From: Streptosporangium sp. NBC_01755
Lineage (GTDB): Bacteria; Actinomycetota; Actinomycetes; Streptosporangiales; Streptosporangiaceae
NCBI RefSeq assembly: GCF_035917995.1
Contig: NZ_CP109131.1
Coordinates: 7,378,001 to 7,442,000, forward strand
Direction of reading: 5' to 3'
DNA length: 64,000 nucleotides
In this document: one piece after another, positions 56,277-64,000 of the stretch
How positions within the stretch are numbered: the stretch's first letter is position 1
Layout: the number at the start of each line of letters is the position of its first letter
Notes under the pieces: model-generated
Database searches by the model: none
Seen by the model: the letters and a program-made list of their open reading frames with translations, nothing else
What the model was told of the DNA's origin: nothing
Program-made: the position numbers and the translations under genes

Positions 56277-57258
56277 GACGCGGTTCTGCCGGATCGGCAT
56301 GAGCGAAGCCGATGACCGTCCCCGCGTCCGCTTCGAGAAGACCAGGGCCAGGACGCGTTTGTCTCCAACTCGCTTCCACACTGGCCAAGGGCTCCGAGGA
56401 CGAGTAGGGCAGAAGGCCCAAACCGGGTGGGGCCTTCGCGCTCGCCGCTTTCGCCTCGCGGGACGGATGCGGGGGGACCTCGGGGCCTGGCCGGGCGGAC
56501 GTATCTCCCACCTCCGCGTCGCAGAACGGATGCCGGGGATCGCGTCCGCAGCCGGAGCAGGCGGTGCCGTCGGCGATGGCCGGAGGGGAGTGCCGGGTGA
56601 GGGCCTCGGAGATCTTTTTCAGCAGCCGGGAGCGCAGCCAGGCCGGGGCGCGGCGGTAGTGGTCGGGCAGCCTGCCGAGCAACTCGGCGGCCATCCGGGA
56701 CAACTCTTCCGGATTCGCCGCAGGCGTCGGCGCGGCGCCCGGCCCCCTACGGTCCGCAGGCTCGCCTACGGCGAGAAGAGGGGGGTTTTCGCTGATCTTC
56801 TCGGGGTTCTGGTCTTCTTGCTTCTCTGGTCTTCTTATACGGGTGGGTTTTCCTACGTTGGGTTTCCCGTCGTAGGCTGCCACCTGCGGTTTCGCGGTGT
56901 CCGCACTGGTCGGGGCCAGCAACGGGTTTTCCGGCCTGGGTTTGGCAGCGGTGAGCCGCGGTGACCAGGGGTCGCAGATGATGTAGGTGACGCCGCCGAG
57001 CCTGCCGTCGCGGCCCCGTTCGCGTTCGCGCACCAGGTAGCCGTACGCCTCCAGTTCCCCGATGGCGGCCCGGGCCGCGTCCCGGCCGTCCGGGGCGGCG
57101 CAGACGATGGTCTTCTCCGAGACCCGGAAGCCGGTCGCGTGCGAGGTCAGCCAGGCCAGCAGGCCGCGCGCCTTCCACGACAGCCGCAGGTCACGGATCC
57201 AAAGGTTGGATATCCGGGTGAACCGGTCGGAGGGCGGCTTCGTCGGCTGGATGCTCAT
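56248..57258 (-). CDS. Plasmid/ICE-type helix-turn-helix protein
   Basis: 336 residues from ATG 57258, directly behind GGAGGGCGG. The N-terminal domain (SDRFTRISNLWIRDLRLSWK, ARGLLAWLTSHATGFRVSEK, then IGELEAYGYLVRERERGRDG) is a winged-helix module common in replication or regulation proteins of actinomycete plasmids and integrative elements. The middle is low complexity. A CSGCGRDPRHPFCD zinc-like motif lies near residue 240. The C-terminal ~40 residues read antisense into the PhyH gene and may be accidental. A deleted copy of this gene lies at 41489-41640. Confidence 0.7.
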   Translation of the reverse strand: MSIQPTKPPSDRFTRISNLWIRDLRLSWKARGLLAWLTSHATGFRVSEKTIVCAAPDGRDAARAAIGELEAYGYLVRERERGRDGRLGGVTYIICDPWSPRLTAAKPRPENPLLAPTSADTAKPQVAAYDGKPNVGKPTRIRRPEKQEDQNPEKISENPPLLAVGEPADRRGPGAAPTPAANPEELSRMAAELLGRLPDHYRRAPAWLRSRLLKKISEALTRHSPPAIADGTACSGCGRDPRHPFCDAEVGDTSARPGPEVPPHPSREAKAASAKAPPGLGLLPYSSSEPLASVEASWRQTRPGPGLLEADAGTVIGFAHADPAEPRLTTGRRCGG

Positions 57259-57341
57259 CGCCCGCCCTCCGAGACCGAGAAGACGATCGTCTGGCGGGAG
57301 CGGATGTTTGATATGGGCGCGGGCGCGCGAGTACAGTCGAG

Positions 57342-57447
57342 CACAGATCTTTCTCCTGGTTTGGCAGGGTGAATTGATCAAGGCCTTGGGACGGTGTTGG
57401 TCGCACCGGCTCGGGGCCGTCTTTCTTTCTCCGGGTGACCGGCTCGC
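57342..57447. repeat. Dispersed repeat R1, copy 2
   Basis: 106 bases nearly identical to 39070-39175, same orientation. It lies 84 bases upstream of the HTH gene start, reading toward it on the minus strand, so it could belong to the leader or promoter of that element. The rest of 57259-57842 has no supported gene. Confidence 0.75.
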
Positions 57448-57770
57448 TCACGCCCTTCCGGGCGCCGTGGCACGGCCTGTCGTGCTGGCCCGCCCGCTCA
57501 CCCGGGTTCGCCGATCCCTCGGCAATCCCCAATGAGCTGGGCCGACGCGCCTTTTTTAGCACACACCACCCTGACGTTTCCGCTGCTCTTGGAACATCTC
57601 CGAGTGTTGTATCCGGCACCCGCCGCCCAGCGCTGGGGGAGGGGCATCAGCGACTCGGTACTGTTCAAATCGACACTCACCAGTCAGAACCGACGACGGG
57701 TGCCTTCCGGCGTTCGACAGGATGACGGGAAGGAAGCCAGGAGAGCGGGTTCCGGGTCACCTGGCTCGCC

Positions 57771-57908
57771 GATATCCAGGAGATTTTCACCAACGGCGCC
57801 TGTTGCCCGGCTGGCGCCGGGAGGGGTGGGTTGAGATCGACCGGGGCGTTCAACTGTTCTCGGCTGGAGTCCGCCCTTCCACGGGTGGGTGGTGGTCGGT
57901 CCACTCGT
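57771..57908. repeat. Dispersed repeat R2, copy 3 (longest)
   Basis: The left part matches 40843-40947 and the right part matches 37849-37910 and, weakly, 39190-39222. This longest version links the two shorter ones and shows that they descend from a single sequence. Confidence 0.7.
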
Positions 57909-58060
57909 GCAGGCGGGCCAGGCCGGGGCGGAGGTCGGGGAGGGGCGGGAAGGTCAGGCGGGTGCCCGTGGGGGTGGGCAGGGCGAAGGCGACGGCCTTG
58001 CCGGGGGTGGCGGTGGTGTGGATCGTGGTGGCGTAGACGTGGCAGTGGCCGTGTGAGAGC
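57843..58060 (-). pseudogene. C-terminal fragment of an unknown protein
   Basis: The minus strand encodes VYATTIHTTATPGKAVAFAL, PTPTGTRLTFPPLPDLRPGL and ARLHEWTDHHPPVEGRTPA, ending at a stop. The residue pattern is that of a genuine protein C-terminus. Repeat R2 corresponds to its last ~25 codons and 3' flank, so this is probably the best-preserved member of the relic family. The function was not recognised. Confidence 0.4.
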
Positions 58061-58075
58061 CGGTGGGGCAGCATC

Positions 58076-58435
58076 GTGGTGTTCGCGCCGCTCATCGCGG
58101 CGGCGGCCACCAACGACCTGGCCGGTCGGCGCAGCCTGCTCGGCTCCCGCCCGCTGGTGGCGCTCGGCCAGTGGTCCTACGCCTTCTACCTGGTGCACTT
58201 CCTGGTGCTCTTCCCGATCGCCAAGCACGCGTTCGGTCGGCGGTCGCTGTACGATTTCCCGCCGCCCAGCTGGGCGCACCTGCCGTACGCGCTGGCCGGC
58301 CTGGCCGTCAGCGTGCTGCTGTCATGGGGGCTGTACCGGCTGTACGAATATCCGATCGAGAAGCGACTGCGGGCCATGCTGCGCCGCGAACCGAAGACCA
58401 CACCCCCGGCCCCGGGCGCGGAGCCCTCGATGTGA
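58076..58435 (+). pseudogene. Acyltransferase 3 (OafA-type) C-terminal fragment
   Basis: 119 codons encode SLLGSRPLVALGQWSYAFYL, VHFLVLFPIAKHAFG and two hydrophobic helices ending in YRLYEYPIEKRLRAML. This is the last part of an acyltransferase 3 membrane protein. The N-terminal eight or so helices with the catalytic His are missing. The upstream boundary is the unknown fragment on the other strand. Confidence 0.75.
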
Positions 58436-58466
58436 GCCAGGCGCGCCGGATCGATATCCTGCTCGT

Positions 58467-58899
58467 CGGCGACGACGATCTCTCCCCCCCGAGGTCGTCG
58501 CGACCGAGCTCGACAACAACGTGCAGTCGATCCTCGGCTACGTCGTCCGCTGGATCGACCAGGGGTCGGATGCTCGAAGGTGCCCGACATCCACGGCACC
58601 GCGCTCATGAAGGACCGCGCGACGCTGCGGATCTCGAGCCAACTGCTGGCGAACTGGCTGGCACACGGCGTGATCTCCGAGGACGAGGTCGACGTCAGCC
58701 TGTGCCGCCTCACCGCAGTCGTCGACGCGCAGAACGCCGGGGATGCGGCCTACGAGCCGCTCGCGTTCGACGCCGAGCCCGGGATCGCATTCGTCGCCGC
58801 CCGTCGGCTCATCCTCGAGGGCGCCGCCCAGCCGAACGGGTACACCGAGCGATCCTGCACGCGCTGAGGCGGGAGAAGAAGGGGTCGGCCGCGGAGTGA
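58467..58899 (+). pseudogene. Malate synthase G C-terminal fragment, frameshifted
   Basis: Across three frames the strand encodes EVVATELDNNVQSILGYVVR, then KVPDIHGTALMKDRATLRIS, NWLAHGVISEDEV, VVDAQNAGDAAY and finally ILHALRREKKGSAAE before a stop at 58899. This is the C-terminal end of malate synthase (GlcB type). One shift lies near a C7 run at about 58483, one near 58570 and one near 58850. It is dead, but its reading frames show its original direction, opposite to the overlapping PucR gene. Confidence 0.75.
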
Positions 58900-60139
58900 G
58901 GCGGCCGGGCAGCTCTCGCCCCGCCGTCGTCCGGCTCGCGACGATCTCTGCAGCGAGAAGACCGGCGTGGACCTCCAGACGCCCTGCACCGCTGAACAGG
59001 TCTACTCCCAGCCTCGCCTCGACCTTCCTGATCCGGTGGTAGACGGTCGCACGGTGAAGATACAGGTCTGCCGCGACCTGCTTGACGTTCCCCGCCGTGG
59101 TCAGGAACGCCCTGAGAGTCCGGACGAGGTCCTCCGCCGACTCGTCTTCGAGAAGCCATCGCAGGGACGGGCTGATGAAGTGGCGCACGAGGACGTCCGT
59201 GGGCACTGCGGCGAGCCCGCGCATGTGCGCGGTTCTCTCCCAGTGGACGACCTGGTGCTTCCAGCCCATGCTCTCGGCCAGGTCCAGGCTCTGCCTGGCC
59301 TGCCAGACGGCGACACTCGCGCGATCGGCCACGATCGTGCTGACAGCGACGAGCCATGGGAGGTCGATGCCGTTCCGCCGGGACCGGAAGATCAGGTCAA
59401 CGGTCTTCGTCGCGAGCAGCCCTGGCAGGGTCGTCTGGACGTCGCGTGGCTGAGGTGCCAGCAGCGCGAAGCTGACGGAGCCGCTGAACGCGATGAGGCA
59501 CCGGTCGCGCAGATGGCCCTCGGCGAAGCGGTTCGTCACGGCGGTCAGCCGTCGCTGCGCCGCCGATCCCGACGAGTCCGGGTCAAGCGCCGCGGGCATC
59601 GAGAGCGCAAGGCAGACGAAGGTCCCGTCGTGCAGCAGCTTTCCGTCGCGGATGGCCCGGCCCAGCAGCGAGTCCAGTCCGTCCAGATCCCCCGAAGCGA
59701 AGGCACGGCCGACGTGGTCGTCCGCCCATTCGGGCGATACGAGCAGCCCGGCTGTCTCCAGCGCGCAGACGGTGGCCTCCGCGATCCGTCCCACGCTCTC
59801 GATCCGCTCGGGCGACAGCGGCCCTCGCGCGCAGGTGATCCAGAGCAGCAGCGACGGCGCCGAACCGGGCGATCGCACCGGGATCACCAGCGTCAGGGGC
59901 ATCCCGAGGTCGGCGCTCCCGCCGATGTAGACGGGTTCGGAGATCAGGGCCACGGAGCGCGCGCTCAATCCGAGGTGCCGAGGCGACACCGCCTCGGCGA
60001 AGTCCTCGTCCGCGGAGGAGTTCGGCATCGACCGGGCGATCCGGTTCAACTGCACGTCGGTGACCTCGACCGGCACGTCCAGCGATGCGCTGAGAGAATG
60101 CACGAGCTCGTGGAGGTGCTGCGTGAGGACGCCGTTCAC
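58538..60139 (-). CDS. PucR family transcriptional regulator with runaway C-terminus
   Basis: The start is GTG 60139, behind GGAGGGGAGCGGC. Residues 1-400 form a GAF/PucR-like sensory part. The C-terminal HTH of the PucR/CdaR family is clear (LVRTLRAFLTTAGNVKQVAA, LYLHRATVYHRIRKVEARLG). Homology should end soon after LFSGAGRLEVHAGLLAAEIV. The frame instead runs on for about 120 codons antisense to the malate synthase relic and stops at 58538, so the native stop was probably removed by a rearrangement. The HTH itself is intact. It follows the second ABC operon by 61 bases and probably regulates it. Confidence 0.85.
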   Translation of the reverse strand: MNGVLTQHLHELVHSLSASLDVPVEVTDVQLNRIARSMPNSSADEDFAEAVSPRHLGLSARSVALISEPVYIGGSADLGMPLTLVIPVRSPGSAPSLLLWITCARGPLSPERIESVGRIAEATVCALETAGLLVSPEWADDHVGRAFASGDLDGLDSLLGRAIRDGKLLHDGTFVCLALSMPAALDPDSSGSAAQRRLTAVTNRFAEGHLRDRCLIAFSGSVSFALLAPQPRDVQTTLPGLLATKTVDLIFRSRRNGIDLPWLVAVSTIVADRASVAVWQARQSLDLAESMGWKHQVVHWERTAHMRGLAAVPTDVLVRHFISPSLRWLLEDESAEDLVRTLRAFLTTAGNVKQVAADLYLHRATVYHRIRKVEARLGVDLFSGAGRLEVHAGLLAAEIVASRTTAGRELPGRLTPRPTPSSPASARAGSLGVPVRLGGALEDEPTGGDECDPGLGVERERLVGRIPGVLRVDDCGEAAQADVDLVLGDHAVCQPVRQQLARDPQRRAVLHERGAVDVGHLRASDPWSIQRTT

Positions 60140-60200
60140 GCCGCTCCCCTCCGCCCGAGCGCCCTCGGCCCTGTCCCGACCCGCGTCGCCGGCACAGCGG

Positions 60201-61349
60201 TCAGCTCCCGCCGGTCGCCGGCGGGGTGCCGGACGCCGACCCCGATGATGCAGCCGCGCCGACGGGCAGGGCGGCGCCGACGCGGGTCGACCGCGTCGGC
60301 CGGATCGCACCGTCGCGGATGCCCTCCGCCCAATGGCAGGCGACCCGGTGGGCGGCGGTCGTCCCCGGAACCCCGACGGTCCGCAGCTGCGGGCGCTCGG
60401 TGTCGCAGCGGGTCTGCTGCTTCCACGGACAACGGGTGCTGAACCGGCATCCGGGCGGCGGGTCCGCCGGGCTGGGCAGATCGCCGCGGAGCAGGATCTG
60501 CTCGCGAGAATCCTCGTACCGGGGGTCGGGCTGCGGCACGGCGGAGAGCAGCGCCCGCGTGTAGGGGTGCAGCGGCTCGGCGAACAGCTCCGCAGTGGGC
60601 GCCTCCTCCACCATCCCGCCGAGGTACATCACCCCGATCCGGTCGCTCATGTGCCGGATCACGGCGAGGTCGTGCGCGATGATCAGGTAGGTCAGCCCGT
60701 ATGCGGCCTGGACGTCCTCGAGAAGGTTGATGACCTGCGCCTGGACCGACACGTCCAGGGCACTGACGGGCTCGTCCGCGACGATCAGCTGCGGCTCCAC
60801 CGAGAGCGCCCGGGCGATGCCGATGCGCTGACGCTGTCCTCCGGAGAACTCGTGCGGGTACTTGCGCAGCGCCGTCCGCGGCAGCCCCACCGAGTCGAGC
60901 AGCTCGTCGAGGCGCCCGGAGACATCTCCCTTCGCCAGCCCGTGCGCGGCCATCCCCTCACGGAACATCTGCTCGACGCTCTGCCGGGGGTCCAGGCTCC
61001 CCAGCGGATCCTGGAAGACCATCTGCATGTGGCGGCGCCGGCGGCGCAGCGCCTCACCGCGCAGCGACCGCAGGTCGATTCCGTCGAAGCGGATCTCCCC
61101 CGAGGTCACGGGGGTCAGCTGGAGCACGGCGCGCCCGAACGTCGACTTGCCGCACCCCGACTCCCCGACCAGGCCGTAGGTCTCCCCACGAATGATCCGC
61201 AGGTCGACGCCGTCGACCGCGTGGACGTGGCCGACGGTCCGGTCCATGAGCACCCCTCGGCGGATCGGGAAGTGGACCTTGAGGTCGCGGACGTCGAGGA
61301 GGGGCTGCTCCCCGGCGCCCGGTCGGGTCGGAACGGCGACCGTCGTCAT
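60201..61349 (-). CDS. Oligopeptide-type ABC transporter ATP-binding protein (DppF-like), operon 2
   Basis: 382 residues, ATG 61349 overlapping the DppD-like stop. Walker A GESGCGKS, Q-loop MVFQDPLGSLDP, signature FSGGQRQR, Walker B LIVADEPVSALD and switch LIIAHDL are present, as is the C-terminal cysteine segment CRFSTRCPWKQQ. The last ~40 residues are alanine- and serine-rich and not conserved in the family. It is the distal ATPase gene of the second importer. Confidence 0.92.
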   Translation of the reverse strand: MTTVAVPTRPGAGEQPLLDVRDLKVHFPIRRGVLMDRTVGHVHAVDGVDLRIIRGETYGLVGESGCGKSTFGRAVLQLTPVTSGEIRFDGIDLRSLRGEALRRRRRHMQMVFQDPLGSLDPRQSVEQMFREGMAAHGLAKGDVSGRLDELLDSVGLPRTALRKYPHEFSGGQRQRIGIARALSVEPQLIVADEPVSALDVSVQAQVINLLEDVQAAYGLTYLIIAHDLAVIRHMSDRIGVMYLGGMVEEAPTAELFAEPLHPYTRALLSAVPQPDPRYEDSREQILLRGDLPSPADPPPGCRFSTRCPWKQQTRCDTERPQLRTVGVPGTTAAHRVACHWAEGIRDGAIRPTRSTRVGAALPVGAAASSGSASGTPPATGGS

Positions 61350-62377
61350 GAAGTCGTCTCCTTCGCCACGATGATCGGATCGGACAGCGGGTGGTGGCAG
61401 CGCGATCGCCGCTCGCCGTCGGCCGACCAGGCAGGCCCCTCCCGGAAGCAGAGGTCGGTGGCGACGTGACAGCGCGGCGCGAAGGCGCACCCCTGCGACC
61501 ACGGGATGTTGTCGGCGACGGAACCCGGGATGGGTCGCAGCCGCTCTTCCCCGTCACCCAATGCCGGCACGGATTCCAGCAGCCCTCCGGTGTAAGGATG
61601 CCGGGGCGCGTCGAACAGCGAATAGCGGTCCGCCCGCTCGACGATGCGTCCGCCGTAGAGCACGTTGACCGTGTCGCACAGGCCGGCGACCACGCCGAGA
61701 TCGTGGGTGATCATGATCAACGAGGTGCCCGAGCCGACGACGAGCTCCTTCAGGAGCGCGAGGATCTGGGCCTGGATCGTGACGTCCAGCGCCGTGGTCG
61801 GCTCATCCGCGATCAGCAGCCGCGGTTCGCAGGCCAGGGCGATGGCGATCAGCACGCGCTGGCGCATGCCGCCGGAGACCTGGTGCGGGTACTCGCGCAT
61901 CCGCCGGGCGGGATCGGGGATGCCGACCCGCTCCAGCATCTCCTGCGCCTGCCGCGTCGCCCGGGACCGGCTCATCCGGCGATGGCGCTGGATGACCTCC
62001 GCCACCTGCACTCCCAGCGGCACGACGGGGTTCAGCGAGGACAACGGGTCCTGGAAGATCATCGCCACGTCGGCGCCACGGCGATCGCGCAGCTCACGAT
62101 CGGACAGTGAGAGCAGGTCCACGCCGTCGAAGACCGCCCTGCCGCTGACGCGGGTCCCCCGGCGGGGCAGGAGCCCCATGATGGCGAGCGAGGTCACGGA
62201 CTTACCGCAGCCGGACTCGCCTACCAGACCGACCACTTCGCCGGGACGGACCTCGAACCCGACCCCGTCCACGGCTGTGAAGGGCTCCTGGCCAGGTCGT
62301 GAGAACGTGACCGACAGGTCTTCGACCACCAGCAGCGGATCCGCTCCGAGCCGGGTCTGGTGCGCATGCGCATTCAT
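61346..62377 (-). CDS. Oligopeptide-type ABC transporter ATP-binding protein (DppD-like), operon 2
   Basis: 343 residues. Two ATGs compete: 62383 overlaps the permease stop (TGATG), and 62377 lies 7 bases after GGAGGTG. Spacing favours 62377. Walker A GESGCGKS, Q-loop MIFQDPLSSLNP, signature VSGGMRQR, Walker B LLIADEPTTALD and switch ITHDL are present, with the C-terminal CAFAPRCHVATDLC segment. It forms the ATPase pair with the DppF-like protein. Confidence 0.92.
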   Translation of the reverse strand: MNAHAHQTRLGADPLLVVEDLSVTFSRPGQEPFTAVDGVGFEVRPGEVVGLVGESGCGKSVTSLAIMGLLPRRGTRVSGRAVFDGVDLLSLSDRELRDRRGADVAMIFQDPLSSLNPVVPLGVQVAEVIQRHRRMSRSRATRQAQEMLERVGIPDPARRMREYPHQVSGGMRQRVLIAIALACEPRLLIADEPTTALDVTIQAQILALLKELVVGSGTSLIMITHDLGVVAGLCDTVNVLYGGRIVERADRYSLFDAPRHPYTGGLLESVPALGDGEERLRPIPGSVADNIPWSQGCAFAPRCHVATDLCFREGPAWSADGERRSRCHHPLSDPIIVAKETTS

Positions 62378-62382
62378 CTGCA

Positions 62383-63291
62383 TCACCTCCGGGTGCGGGG
62401 GTCGAGGGTCTCGCGCAGCGACTCGCCCATGAGCGTGAAGCCCAGGGCGACGACGATGATGCACAGCGCCGGGTAGATCGCGAGATGCGGGAACGAGTTG
62501 AAGTACTGCTGCGCGCCGCCCAGCATCTGCCCCCACTCCGGCCGGCCGTCGTCGGGGTTGCCCAGCCCGAGGAAGGACAGGGCGGCGGCGTCGAGGATGG
62601 ACACGGCCAGGCTCAGGGTCGCCTGTACGATCACCGGCCCGAGCGCGTTGGGGACCATGTGCCGGAAGACGATGGCCCCCGGCTTCACACCCAGCGCCCG
62701 CGCGGCCAGCACATGGTCGGTGCCGCGCTGCACCAGCATCGATCCGCGCATGAGCCGGGCGAAGACCGGCACCTGCACGATCGCGATGGTGAGGATCAGG
62801 GTCCACTCGTTGGGGTTGGCGAACAGGGCCGCGATCGAGAAGGCCATCAGCAGCGACGGGATCGCCAGCATCACGTCCACCGCCCGCATCACGAGCGTGT
62901 CGACCTTGCCGCCGAACACGCCCGCGACGAGACCGAGCGCGATGCCGCCGACGAAACCGCCGAGCGTCGCCATCACCCCGACGATGAGGGTCTGCCGGGC
63001 TCCGGCGATCAGTCGGGACAGCAGATCGCGACCGGCGGGATCCCCGCCCAGCGAGAATCCCTCCTGCGGGAGCGGAACGGGGTTCGACTGGGCGCGCACC
63101 TGATCGAGCAGCAACGGGGCGGCCGGGTCGTGCGGCGCCAGCACCGGCGCGGTGACCGCGACGAGGACGAACACGAATGTGATCGCCCCGCCGATCAGGA
63201 ACGCCGGCTGGCGGAGCAGCCGCCTCAGGGTCTGCGCGCCCGGTCGTCCGGTCGCGGCACGGTGGCGCGGAACGGCCGGGGCGGCGGTCAT
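62383..63291 (-). CDS. Dipeptide-type ABC transporter permease (DppC-like), operon 2
   Basis: 302 residues, ATG 63291 overlapping the DppB-like stop. The N-terminal helix and the segment FSLGGDPAGRDLLSRLIAGA, five further helices, and a coupling loop (DHVLAARALGVKPGAIVFRH) are typical of DppC. It pairs with the partially visible DppB-like subunit. Confidence 0.93.
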   Translation of the reverse strand: MTAAPAVPRHRAATGRPGAQTLRRLLRQPAFLIGGAITFVFVLVAVTAPVLAPHDPAAPLLLDQVRAQSNPVPLPQEGFSLGGDPAGRDLLSRLIAGARQTLIVGVMATLGGFVGGIALGLVAGVFGGKVDTLVMRAVDVMLAIPSLLMAFSIAALFANPNEWTLILTIAIVQVPVFARLMRGSMLVQRGTDHVLAARALGVKPGAIVFRHMVPNALGPVIVQATLSLAVSILDAAALSFLGLGNPDDGRPEWGQMLGGAQQYFNSFPHLAIYPALCIIVVALGFTLMGESLRETLDPRTRR

Positions 63292-64000
63292 GGCGTCCTC
63301 ACTCTCGGATCGCACAGCGCATAGGCGATGTCGACGACGATGTTGATGACCAGGTACAGGACGGCGGCGAGCATGATGAGGGCCTGCAGCACCGCGTAGT
63401 CGCGCGTGGTGAAGGCCAGCGCCATCGACTGCCCCAGCCCGCGGTAGTTGAAGACGGTCTCGGTGAGCACGGCGCCGGAGAACAGGCCGCCGGCCTGCAA
63501 CCCGATCACCGTGATCACCGGCAGCAGCGAGTTGCGCAGCACGTGGCGCCCGGCGATCGTCGGGTTCCGCAGGCCCTTGGAGTTCGCCGTGCGGATGAAG
63601 TCCTGCTGGAGCGTCTCGGTCACGGACGCCCGGGTCAGCCGGAAGATCACGGCGAAGGGGATGATCGCCAGGGCGATCGTCGGCAGCGTGAGGTAGGTGA
63701 GACTCTCGGCGAACGCGGCCCCGCTCCCGGCGAGCAGCGAGTCCAGGAGCGTCAGCCCCGTCGTCGTCGGTATGGAGCCGCTCAGGTCGGCCCGTCCCGA
63801 CGGCGGCAGCCATCCCGCGCGGACGGCGAAGACGTACTTGAGGATGAACGCGGTGAAGAAGACCGGCACGGCGAGGCCGAGCACGGAGAAGCTGAGGAAG
63901 GCGACGTCGAACACGCCGCGCCTCTTCGCCGCCCAGTAGCCGGCGGCGATGCCGAGCACGGCGCCGACGATCAGCGCGCTCAGGGCGAGCTCGATCGTGG
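63288..64000 (-). CDS. Dipeptide-type ABC transporter permease (DppB-like), operon 2 (partial)
   Basis: The frame is open at the right window edge; about 237 C-terminal residues are visible. DppB features are the coupling loop DFIRTANSKGLRNPTIAGRH, then GGLFSGAVLTETVFNYRGLG and the final helix before YALCDPRVRTP. The N-terminus and, presumably, the substrate-binding protein gene lie to the right. The substrate of this second importer cannot be inferred. Confidence 0.92.
   Translation of the reverse strand, partial: TIELALSALIVGAVLGIAAGYWAAKRRGVFDVAFLSFSVLGLAVPVFFTAFILKYVFAVRAGWLPPSGRADLSGSIPTTTGLTLLDSLLAGSGAAFAESLTYLTLPTIALAIIPFAVIFRLTRASVTETLQQDFIRTANSKGLRNPTIAGRHVLRNSLLPVITVIGLQAGGLFSGAVLTETVFNYRGLGQSMALAFTTRDYAVLQALIMLAAVLYLVINIVVDIAYALCDPRVRTP

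Noticed and set aside
57534..57834. A plus-strand frame of about 100 codons between repeats R1 and R2.
   Set aside because: No ribosome-binding site, no family signal, and it runs through repeat R2, whose conserved peptide is on the opposite strand.

Overview
The window is high-GC DNA with GTG and TTG starts, chained ATGA/GTGA stop-start overlaps and rare TTA codons. It carries a modular type I polyketide synthase (PKS), paired local TetR, GntR and PucR regulators, and a caspase/nSTAND/WD40 protein. Together these point to a filamentous actinomycete, possibly Streptosporangiales-like (inference; no rRNA or tRNA was seen). It is an accessory region: intact operons are separated by many truncated genes and relic repeats.

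Layout. 2-18390: the 3' end of a modular PKS gene, entering from the left, followed by a metallo-beta-lactamase-fold/carboxymuconolactone-decarboxylase fusion that has lost its metal ligands. 18391-20602: broken lipid-catabolism genes (membrane protein, SDR, acyl-CoA dehydrogenase, CaiB-type CoA-transferase) around one intact TetR gene. 20637-23824: a UvrA-like (DrrC-type) ABC protein divergent from a TetR regulator. 24170-28892: a two-gene candidate conflict system, EACC1 plus a caspase-like/nSTAND/WD40 protein. 28905-30300: an adenosine deaminase relic, a membrane protein/winged-helix pair with an operator-embedded promoter, and an HTH fragment. 30974-36588: a tight six-gene cassette with a PLP decarboxylase, a PaaK-like adenylate-forming enzyme and four tandem AidA/PixA (inclusion-body family) proteins, closed by a perfect hairpin. 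36818-39275: an UlaG-like hydrolase, a helicase relic, a membrane protein and repeats. 39313-40761: argG with an ArgR-like operator and a probably leaderless mRNA. 40843-41640: repeats and an orphan KR fragment. 41632-44025: a zinc metalloprotease. 44146-53477: an ABC importer/hydrolase catabolic operon with a GntR regulator. 53478-58899: IS and gene relics, an Lrp regulator, a PhyH oxygenase and a plasmid-type HTH protein. 58538-64000: a PucR regulator and a second Dpp-type ABC operon, cut by the window end.

How the parts may work together. The PKS end encodes ER-KR-ACP, then two nearly identical KS-AT-DH-KR-ACP modules, then KS, a collapsed AT, an ACP, a complete second AT and a TE. The two cloned modules differ in the DH active site (His versus Tyr), so they probably give different oxidation states. 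The 44-53 kb operon looks like import of an amide- or acyl-containing compound followed by stepwise hydrolysis, with GntR control through a palindrome upstream of the binding-protein gene. The decarboxylase/adenylase/AidA cassette is the best candidate for an undescribed system. The EACC1/caspase/nSTAND pair belongs to a class predicted computationally to act in immunity by host suicide.
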